From NCBI GenBank assembly GCA_963675135.1, contig OY776133.1, positions 41,943,494 through 42,007,493 on the forward strand: DNA of 64,000 nt. Direction: 5' to 3'. The stretch is from Galeopsis tetrahit. Lineage: Eukaryota > Streptophyta > Magnoliopsida > Lamiales > Lamiaceae. The position numbers and the translations under genes were made by a program. Below are positions 55,011 to 64,000 of the stretch, piece after piece (position 1 is the stretch's first letter; every line of letters begins with the position of its first letter). The notes below the pieces were generated by a model. That model had not been told where the DNA came from, searched no databases, and saw only the letters and a list, made by a program, of their open reading frames with translations.

Positions 55011-55196
55011 AGTAGTTCTTTGGACTGCTGTTTCTTGATAACCTTGTAGACTTTGGGGAAAGTCTAATTGTATCTCATTACTGATACTTGTTTCTTGATC
55101 TTACTTGTCTATCTGAATCTGTGAATTTTACTTACTACTCAGATTTGGTGCTATTATTGATCTCATTACTGTAGCTGATATTTTCTATCTTCAAAC

Positions 55197-56645
55197 ATGG
55201 ATACTAATGCTACAAAACTACCTAAGTTGTTTGTTACAGACTATGATTACTCTACAGCAGAATGGAAAGCAAGAAGGGATCATCGCAATGCCAAAGAAAA
55301 GAAGGCAATGATGGAAAATGATGACTCTGATGTGGAATCAGAAGAGTTACCATCGTCTTCATCTGGTTACTTCACCAGCAACGACGATGATCGAGACGAT
55401 GATCTGGCATTCATGGCCAAAGAAGTAAGAAAGGTATCATCTGTCACTTCTTTTCAATCTTGTGATGAATCTGATTCTGATTCTGATTTATGTGACACTG
55501 CTGATAGTAGTGTAGGGAGTAGTCTTCATCATTCCAATGGAGTGAATGAAGAATACCTCCTACCAGCTAACAAAGCATTCATGGAAATCAGTGATGAGAA
55601 CATATCTTTAAGACAAGAAATCATGAGTCTTAGAGAAGCTCAAATGCAAGTGGATCCTAATATAACTGTTCTAAATGCACGGCTATCAGAAGAGTTGTCT
55701 CAACTCAAAGATAAGTATGCATCTATGGACAAGTTATATCTGGGTATGCTGCATACACAAGCTAAAGAGACAAATGAGTTCAATGACTTAAAGATTAAAT
55801 GTGAAAAACTTGAAGAGCGCAATAGATTCTTAGAATCTGAAGTACTGAGCTTGGATCTAAAGCTATCTGATATGATTAACTCTTCTAAGATTAATCAAAC
55901 ATTATCAGACAGATACAGAGCTCCTTATGATAAAATTGGAATAGGTACTGATCTGCCTAGTTCCTCTACTTTAGGCATTAAGAACACTACTAGAGCTAGT
56001 TCAAGTTCTTTGCAATTAGATAAAGGAAAAGAACCTATGACTTATGATAATGATCCAAGACCTAAAGTACAGTCTAAATACATTCCTCCTACTACCAAGA
56101 ATGGTAAACAGAAGAATGGATCTAGACCAGTACAGTCAAGATCATACCAGAAGAGTACTACTCCTCTGACCAGAGCAGAAATGTCCTGGAATCAGAAGAG
56201 GCAGACTCAGAACAGTAGGTCAAGACAAACTCAGGCAAGTTGGAAACAGCCTAGACCTCCTTTTATAAGGCAGTCTCAGCTGTACTCAACTAAACCTAGG
56301 AAATTTGTGCCTCATTATCATAATAAACCTGTTCTTTATCCTCCACCTTTATCTTATGATATCATTGGAGAGGAAAGACCAAAATGCATCTATAAGCCGT
56401 ATGGTCCACAGGCTTTTAGGCCATATGCAAACTATTACAGACATACAGATCTTCCTGAAAAAGGGATAGAACCAAGGAAAGGCTATCTCAGAAAAATAGA
56501 TCCTAAGTCTGCTGATAATTTGGATAAGGTCAATAAAGTACTGTTCTGTGAAAAGCATGGTAGAAAACTTAAGAGGTCTCAATTATTCAAATCTTCAATG
56601 TTTATTTGGATACCTCTTACTACTAACCCCCAAGGACCCCAATAA
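55197..56645 (+). pseudogene. Copia D gag with an internal deletion
   Basis: ATG at 55197 (MDTNATKLPKLFVTDYDY). The next residues jump to STAEWKARRDHRNAKEKK, a part that in element A lies after the zinc knuckle. So the capsid core and the CX2CX4HX4C knuckle (roughly 300 residues in A) are missing. Then acidic DDSDVESEELPSSSSGYF, a coiled coil (LRQEIMSLREAQMQ, SQLKDKYASMDKLYL) and the basic tail with SYDIIGEERPKCIYKPYG and FIWIPLTTNPQGPQ. It stops at 56645, in a different frame from pol. The protein could not form a normal particle, so trans supply is needed. Confidence 0.8.
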
Positions 56646-56668
56646 AGAAAGGGTACCTAAATTATTAA

Positions 56669-59188
56669 GATCACTACTTGCAGGGTCGACTGGGTCTTTA
56701 CAAGAAAGGTGGTTCACTTGGAGAAACTTGGTACATAGACAGTGGGTGTTCTCACCACATGACTGGTACCAAGACCCTTCTTTCTGACTATCATGAGAAG
56801 GAAGGACCAAAAGTGATCTTTGGAGATAGTTCCATGGCAATCACAAAAGGATTTGGATACATCAAGAATGGAGATGTAGAGATTCAAGATGTCTCATATG
56901 TTGAAGGTCTGAAATATAATTTGTTATATGTCTCTCAATTTTGTGACAGGGACTACAAAGTTTACTTCAAAAGCACCAAATGTGAAATCTGGGATAAAAG
57001 AACACATACTATTCTACTAGTTGGAGTTAGACAGGGCAGTGTCTACATTGTAAATTGGAATAGTTGTCCTAGGGATGCTTGCCGTCTTTCTAAGAGTCCT
57101 AAAGAAATCAGTTGGCTATGGCACAGACGCTTATGCCATCTGAACATTAAGATTATTAACAAGATTGCAAGAAACTACCTTGTTGAAGGTATCCCTAATG
57201 AAATCTATTTCAAGTCACAAGTGTGTGATGCTTGCCAAAAAGGTAAACAGGTAAAGGTTTCCTTTAAGTCAATTCCCACTCTTTCTACTTGTAGAGTCTT
57301 AGAACTCTTGCACATGGATCTACATGGTCCAATGAAACCCCCTACATTGAATGGTAGAAGGTACACTTTGGTTGTGGTAGATGATTATTCAAAGTTCACT
57401 TGGACAATCTTCTTACACAAAAAGAGTGATACACAAACCCAACTACCAGATCTGTTAAAGAGGTTGCAAGTAGAAAAAGGTCAGCCCATTGTCAAGATCA
57501 GGAGTGACAAGGGGACTGAATTTATAAACTGCTATATTAAAGAATTTTGTTCTAAGTCTGGAATTCAGCATTTGACAAGTGCAGCTAGGACACCCCAACA
57601 AAATGGTGTAACTGAGAGAAGAAACAGAACACTAAAAGAAGCATGCAGAACAATGCTTGCAGAGTACAACACACCACAGAAGTTCTGGGCTGAGGCAATC
57701 AACGCTGCCTGTCACACTCAGAACAGATGTGCATTCAACAAGGTACATGGTAAAACTCCTTATGAGGTATGGAAAGGTAGAAAACCAAGAATTTCATATT
57801 TTCATATCTTTGGATGTAAGTGCTTTATTCATAACAATGGAAAGAGCAAATTAAATGCTTTTGATGCCAAAGCTGATCAGAGAATATTCTTAGGATATTC
57901 CTCTACGAGCAAGGCATTTAGAGTATTTAATTACTCTACTCTATGTGTAGAAGAAACACCCCATGTTGTCTTTGATGAAGTTGTACAGGACTCTGCTGAT
58001 CATCAGATCAGTAAGAAAATTGATGATCTGACCATTCATACTGATAAAGACAATGAAGAGACTGAGGTCTATGAATCTGTACAAGCCTACAATCCATTCC
58101 TGAATGCTCTAAACAAAGATGATGATGTAGAAAAGGTAAAAGACAATGGTAAGTCTACTAGACCAATTGACATGCCTGAATTGGTTGACTGTTCTCCTGT
58201 GAATAAACATGCTGAAAATGATGATATTGATATTAATGATTCTGTTATACATGATGTGGATGATGATAGTATTCTTGTTAAAACTAGAAAAACATGGAAA
58301 TCTGCTCATTCTACTGATCTGATTATTGGTGAATCCAATAAAGGTGTTAAGACCAGAAGACAACTGTTTGATTCTAAGCCTGAACCCAGTAATTCTCTAT
58401 TTTGTTGGTGTTGCTTCTTATCTTCTATTGAGCCTACTAATGTGAAAGAAGTTTTATCTGATAGTAACTGGATTATGGCTATGCAAGAAGAATTAAACCA
58501 GTTTACTCGAAATGATGTATGGGAACTCGTGGAGAGACCTACTGATCACAATGTGGTAGGTACAAAGTGGATTTTCAAAAATAAGAAAGATGAGAATGAT
58601 CTTGTTGTGAGAAACAAAGCCAGATTAGTGGCTCAGGGGTACTCTCAAGCTGAGGGTATTGACTATGATGAAACATTTGCCCCTGTAGCTAGATTAGAAG
58701 TTATAAGATTGTTTCTTGCTTATGCTGCTTATATGAAATTCACTGTGTATCAAATGGATGTGAAAAGTGCATTTTTAAATGGTATACTTGTTGAAGAAGT
58801 TTATGTAGAACAACCTCCTGGATTTGAGGTAAATGGTAATCAAGTATACAGGTTGAAGAAAGCACTATATGGTCTGAAACAAGCTCCAAGAGCCTGGTAT
58901 GACACTCTTTCACTATTCTTAGTTGAGAATGGATTTACTAAGGGCAAAGTGGATCGAACTTTGTTCAGAAGACAAGAAGGTGCAGACATTTTATTAGTCC
59001 AAATTTATGTTGATGATATAATATTTGGATCTCCTAACAAAAGCATGAGTGAAAGCTTTTCGAAGCTCATGCAAAGCAAGTTTGAAATGTCAATGATGGG
59101 AGAAATGACTTATTTTCTTGGACTTCAAGTGAAACAATCATCTGATGGTATCTTTATCAATCAAGCAAAATATACAAGAAATTTGTAA
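56669..59188 (+). pseudogene. Copia D protease, integrase and reverse transcriptase
   Basis: After TAA at 56666-56668 one frame runs 840 codons: protease YIDSGCSHHMTG; gag-pre-integrase LWHRRLCHLNIK and CDACQKGKQ; integrase HMDLHGP, IRSDKGTEF, PQQNGVTERR; a linker with acidic runs (ENDDIDINDSV); RT YDETFAPVARLEVIRLF, QMDVKSAFLNGILVEE, GLKQAPRAWYDTL and VQIYVDDIIFGSPN. All catalytic residues seen are present. There is no ATG at the start (the first codon after the stop is GAT), so expression would need recoding from gag, whose frame differs. A nonsense TAA at 59186-59188 ends it just before RNase H. Confidence 0.93.
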
Positions 59189-59962
59189 GATAAATTTGGT
59201 ATCAAGACCTGTAAAACAGTTGGTGTGCCAATGCTGCCAACCTACAGAATGGATCCTGATGATCAAGGTAAGTCTGCTGACCAATCCTATTACAGAGCTT
59301 TAATTGGTTCTCTACTCTATTTAACTGCTAGTAGGCCAGACATTGCATTTGCAGTAGGTGTATGTGCTAGATTTCAGGCCAATCCCAAAGAAAGTCATGT
59401 GGAGACTGCTAAAAGGATATTGAAATATCTAAAGGGTACCATTAATCGAGGTTTGTGGTATTCTGCAGATGATGATCTATCCCTAAGTGGTTATTCAGAT
59501 TCTGACTTTGGTGGTTGCAGGATGGATAGAAAATCAACTTCTGGTTCATGCCAATTTTTAGGTTCTAAGCTCATATCATGGTTTTCAAAGAAACAAACAA
59601 GTGTGGCAACATCTACCACTGAAGCAGAATATATGGCTGCAGGAAGTTGTTGTAGTCAGCTTCTTTGGCTTATGCAACAACTCAGAGACTACAATATTGT
59701 GGAATCTAATGTACCTATATTCTGTGACAGCAATAGTGCAATTGCCATCACTCAAAATCCCGTTTTACATACTAGATGCAAGCATGTGGATATTAGGCAT
59801 CATTTTATTAGGGATCATGTTGAAAAGAAAAACATTAGGATGGAAAAGATCCATACTGATATTCAGAGAGCTGACATTTTCACAAAACCTTTGGCTGAAA
59901 CTAGATTTGGGGAGCTATGCATAAGTTTAGGATTGATAGACATGGATCCTGCATGTATATAG
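59189..59962 (+). pseudogene. Copia D RNase H
   Basis: The frame continues that of RT after the single stop TAA at 59186-59188: DKFGIKTCKTVGVPM, IGSLLYLTASRPDIAFAVGVCARF, LKYLKGTINRGLWYSADDD, DSDFGGCRMDRKSTSG, STTEAEYMAAGSCCSQLLW, FCDSNSAIAITQNPVLHTRC, DIRHHFIRDHVE and ADIFTKPLAETRF, complete to MDPACI. If the nonsense codon were read through, the protein would be whole. Removes RNA from RNA:DNA hybrids. Confidence 0.93.
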
Positions 59963-61192
59963 AACTGTATTCTAACATTTCAGGTACTGAGCTGATATCA
60001 AGATCAGTTCACCAAGATGGGTAAATCTGAAGAACAGACCATGTCAAGACCTCTACGTTCATCACAATCAGGTAAAAGGGTTACTAAGGTGCCTAAATCC
60101 CGATGAGGAAGCTGGTAAAGCTGAGGGAATTGAGAATATACATTTAAGGGGGAATCTATGATTTCTGAAAAATCCTGTATGTTGACTCAGAGCACTAATC
60201 ACCTTAGAATAAACCTTATAAAGACCTATTTTAATTATTCTTTACTATTCTGTACTGAATTTCACCATCTATACTTGAACTAACACTTCTACCAAGGTGA
60301 AACAGGCACAGAAGAGGAGTTCTCCACTGAAGGGGGAACTGATCTGATTACAGATTTGATCTGTCTACAAATCTGATCTGATTACAGTACAAATCTGTCT
60401 ACAGACATGTTCTGATTATTGAATTGATTTGTCTACAGACTGTTCTGATTACAAAGTTAATTTGTCTACAGAACTATTATGACTACAATATCATTCTCTC
60501 TGCAGAACTGATCTGATTACTGATTATAACTGTCTACAGAGCTTATTTGATTACAGGAAAATTTGTCTACAGAATATTTTCAGTACTGATCTGAGAAAGT
60601 ACTGTGCTGGTATCAAAAAGGTGAAAATCAGAAGAGTTGAGGAACTGATCTGATGACTACTGAGCTGACCCAACTACTGAGCTGATCTTCAAAAGTGTAC
60701 TCAGCTGATCACTGTACTCAGCTGAACCCAGATAAGTAAAATTCACTATATTGAGAGTAAGAAATTGAAGTATAGTGTGTACGGAAAACAACTGTGCTTA
60801 TACACATCAGAACAGTATTTTGCCTTAGAGTACTTCTAAGTCAAGGTCTGTTCAAAGTTAGATTATTTATAGAGAAGATTAATACACTCCTCTATTTTTA
60901 ACCTAATTTAAAAGGTGTATTTATCAACACAAGTTGGCTCCAAATTGGAATTGAGCTGTTATGAATCTGGAACGTTTTTTTTCCCAATTTTACACTTTTC
61001 TAATACTCAATCCAAACCACACAACGTGGAAATCAAAATCAATCCAAGCCCTAGATTTGCTTTGATTTTAGATTAACACGATCACATTAACTTCTTCTTC
61101 CTCATTACTCAAAATATTTCTACAAAACTCTCTAAGCTCAAGCATTCTCGATTCTTCTTACTCTTGCAACTACACTTCTCTATATCTATTCT
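59963..61192 (+). other. Copia D spacer and leader between pol and ORF3
   Basis: A 1.2-kb non-coding stretch: purine-rich AAGGGGGAATC at about 60147, a minisatellite (60336-60605), ACTGAGCTGATC phrases, a TATTTATA at about 60866, and a CT-rich, gene-like leader (61080-61192) right before the ORF3 ATG. Confidence 0.5.
60336..60605 (+). repeat. Degenerate minisatellite in the copia D spacer
   Basis: About 7 or 8 units of roughly 35 bases alternating TCTGATTACA and TGTCTACAGA phrases. The phrase order repeats with changes. No coding frame. Its role is unknown. Confidence 0.7.
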
Positions 61193-64000
61193 ATGGCGAT
61201 TATCGATATACTTAACGAAGAAAATGAAGTCGTAGGTACTTTTGATTCAACCCGATGGATGCGTGAGAAAGGAATCTTCGTTGAAAACTCCGTTTATTTC
61301 ACCGGACGTCAAAAAGTAGAGAATCAGGCCATCCTCACCATGTGTGAAGAATGCGGGCTAAGGAAGTATCTAGAATCATTTCCCATGAAGGTTTACGAAC
61401 CTGAGGCGATGGAATTCTTGCTACAAGTACAGGGTGATTCGAACAGCATCAGTTCGATGGTTTCGGGTCATAGGGTGGTTATTTCCAGAGAAACCCTAGG
61501 AATCGCTTTCAATATACCCGAAGGGCCTATAGACATTTTGAGTTATATGACAGGGCAAGAAAAGGCTCGTGTGGGCAGATGGTTGAATGTTGACCCAGCA
61601 ACTCTCTCAAATTTGAAGAAGGATATTCTTCTAGAAGGTCTGCAATTATTGATGGACATTGCCGGAAAATGCATGTTAGGGCAACATTTCAGTCAAGATG
61701 CTCTCACAAATCTCAAGATTCGTATTATGGCCGCAATCACTGATCGAGTTGATGGTGATTGGCAAGGATTTCTGTTGGGCAGATTGCTGGCTGAAAAGGA
61801 AAAAGTGTTATTTGATGAAGTCTCTAGAAAATTTTCCATAAAATCTTTGATGGGTTTTGGAAGTAAATTGAGCATATTGTTGCCTCAATTAGCTGAGAAG
61901 AAGGTGGATTGGAGTCCTCCGAAGAGATTTCATCAGGGTAAGTTTCTGTTCAAGAAGGAGTCCGCTTTATTTGAACAAAGCTAGAGGAATCGTCCTCAAA
62001 CTCAAGAATCTGGTGGTTCTATGTTCCGTTCTGACAACGACGAGCCGGAATTGAGAACAAAGGCTAGGCATGATCCTCACCGAGCTGGATTACGAAGAGG
62101 TAGATCAGCTAGGGTCATTTCTGAAAAGTCAGAAGAGTCTGTTGCTGCTGTGAAGGAGTCTTCTGTGAATCAAGAGGTAAGTTCTTCAAGCCTTATCCTT
62201 TCACACAAGAGAACTAAAGTTTCTGGTATTCTTAGACCCAGAAGAGTCCTCAAGAACACTACCCCTTCTCCCTCAACCTCTCATTCTATCCAAGCCAAAC
62301 CCCTTGAAGCTGAGCCTTCCTGTTCTGAGGAGTCAGTTCACTACTCTCCTATTCATCAGAACACTCCTCCTTCAACCCCTCAGAACACTTCTTTTCATTC
62401 CACACCCCAATCTAACCCTCATCATATTCCTACTCCTCATTTTTCTCCTGAATCTGAACCAGTTCATGATCACTCTACTGAGCATGAACATATGCCTTCT
62501 TCTGAACCAATTGAAATTACATCCTCACCAGAACCTGAGATTATCCAACCAGAATCAGTGTTCTTGATGGATTATCCTGTTTGTGATAAGGAAGAGAGGA
62601 TTCGATTTAAGTTGAGAAATGCTCTTCTCAAGAGTTTTCATGGTTTAGATGACAGCACTAGAACCTTTGAGCAACTTCTAAGGATAGGTACTTGGGTATA
62701 TCTTAGAAGTATAGGTCTAGATCAGCTGATGGTTGTAGCTGAAGGCATGGGTGGTCTTTCTGTATTTCATGATTGGGAACAAGAACAGAAAGAAGCTGCT
62801 GATGTTAATTCATACACTGAGTTATCAACCTTGGAATCTGTTATTCAGTTGATTGAAAGAATAACTGGTTGTAAATATTCCATGGTTAAGCCTACTGATG
62901 TAGATGTTGATACTGATGTCAACATGGAAGCTGATGATGCTGAAGTTAGAAATTCTGATAATCATGCTGATTATGAAGCTGATATGGAAGCTGACTATGA
63001 AGCTGACTATGAAGCTGACACCAATGCAACTGAGATGTTTGAGAACACAGTTGTAGCTGAAGAAACTGAAGTTTTAGTGGAACAAGATTTGGGTGCTGAT
63101 GAGTTGGAAAGCACACCAGTCATTGCTGCTGAACATATTGTGCTTGATGAGACAGTAAGAGATGTTCCTACTGAAACTGTGCAAGATAACTCTAGCTTTG
63201 AGATGTTGAAAAAGCATAATGAAGAGTTACAAAGCAAGCTGGAGGCTACTTTGAAACAATTTCAACAAGCCACTGAGAAATTGGAAAGTTTGACTGCTGC
63301 TACCTCATATGACAAGATAATGGAATTCACAATGTCAAAGATCTATGATCTGCATAGACTACAAGAGAAGAAACTTTCTACAGAACTGCAAAAGAAAGTA
63401 GAGCTACTTTTGACACCCTTGAAGGAATGACAAGATGAAGCCAAAAAGGGAGAAGATAAAGTAATGAAAGTGATGGAGCAGACTCAAACGCAGCAAGCTC
63501 AATTGGTTGTGAGTCAAGATGAGCTGAAAGCTAGCATTGATGATTTGAAAGAAGAAATCATTAGTTTGAAGTTGAGAATCAATCTCAGAAGACAACAACA
63601 AAATCCTGATTCTGAAACTCAAGAAATTGCTACTCAGAAACACATTGCTGAATCTTCTTCTGGAAAAAGAAAAAGGAAACTTATTATAGATGATGAAGAA
63701 GAGGCTGAACAGACTGGAAGGGTTACCAGGTCTAAGAGCAAGTTGAAACATGTTGTTTCTGATAATAGGACAAGTGATGTGCAGATGGCAGAAGCAATTG
63801 AGAAGCATAATCAGATGCTTGCTCAGAAGAAAATGGATTTAGCTGAGAAAAGAACAGAAGAACAGATTAGGAAACAAAAGATGAAAGATGCAGAAGCAAC
63901 AAGGAAAAAATTTGATAATAAGGTTGCTGCATTAAAAAGAAAAATGAAGTCTAAATCTGTTGGAACTGTTCTGGATGAAGAATTCATGGAATTTATTGTT
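61193..64000 (+). pseudogene. Copia D ORF3, cut by the window end
   Basis: ATG at 61193 (MAIIDILNEENEVVGTFDSTRW), aligned by eye with copia A ORF3 from the first residue. Shared core: MVSGHRVVISRETL, LLMDIAGKCMLGQHFSQDAL and LKIRIMAAITDRVDGDWQG (about 174-192). A TAG at 61982-61984 and a TGA at 63428-63430 interrupt one frame that otherwise stays open to 64000. The tail holds PSTSHSIQAKPLE-type P/S-rich sequence, a repeated EADYEADYEADMEAD acidic stretch (about 62955-63020), coiled coils (SKLEATLKQFQQATEKLESL, EELQSK) and basic SGKRKRKLII and RKQKMKDAEATRKK near the end. Function unknown. Confidence 0.8.

Larger units (their letters stand above)
53658..64000 (+). mobile_element. SIRE-like Ty1/copia element D (runs past the window)
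   Basis: LTR 53658-54996, primer site, deleted gag, protease-integrase-RT, RNase H, repeat-rich spacer and ORF3 open to the window end. It entered the gypsy RT. No 3' LTR is in the window, so target duplication cannot be tested. The pol frame is nearly intact, so it is the youngest-looking copia here. Confidence 0.9.

Overview
The window is eukaryotic and almost certainly nuclear DNA of a dicot-like flowering plant. It is AT-rich and filled with LTR retrotransposons whose primer sites match plant initiator-Met tRNA (TGGTATCAGAGC) or the TGGCGCCGTCTGTGGG type. It also holds CACTA transposons beginning CACTACAAGAAA, Stowaway-like MITEs and plant L1-type LINE pieces. I found no intact host gene, rRNA, tRNA or CRISPR array. 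The only recognisable host-derived coding sequence is the C-terminus of a CGR1/CCDC86-like rRNA-processing protein carried inside a CACTA element. The species cannot be named from this sequence.

Layout. (1) 14 to about 7768: decayed SIRE-like Ty1/copia element C, with an LTR, an RNase H remnant, a third open reading frame (ORF3) and a second partial LTR. CACTA-like element 1 (2173-4072) lies within it, and CACTA-like element 2 (7769-9805, TSD tta) lies in or beside its second LTR. A 5'-truncated LINE (9899-13281, minus strand, 16-bp TSD) follows. (2) 13794-53657: Tat-type Ty3/gypsy element E (LTR, primer site, gag, then protease and RT at 52187-53657). It is split by copia element B. (3) 16292-52071: copia B, minus strand, 5-bp TSD gagag. 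Its ORF3 is split by a 13.2-kb CACTA transposon (18923-32157, TSD tca), and a second copia, A, is fused into it in a rearranged, partly inverted form (36115-37568 and about 40591-50830). (4) 53658 to the window end: copia D, plus strand, inserted in the gypsy RT; its 3' LTR lies outside the window.

How the parts work together. Order of events by nesting: gypsy E, then copia B within E, then copia A and the CACTA within B; copia D entered E separately. The four copia elements share an LTR end type, a gag/PR/INT/RT/RNase H order, and an additional ORF3 downstream of pol. ORF3 keeps a recognisable conserved core in A, B and D and a more distant relative in C, and it has gene-like leaders, some with TATA-like boxes. 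Every element shows stops, frameshifts or deletions, so none looks autonomous. The CACTA carries a multi-exon Transposase_24 (TnpA-like) gene with two A-run frameshifts and no recognisable catalytic transposase.

Novelty. I see no clearly new functional system. The best leads are the ORF3 family with possible internal promoters, the CACTA carrying a CGR1 fragment, and the unexplained inverted LTR-plus-flank duplication joining copia A and B. All comparisons were made by eye; no alignment or database search was run.
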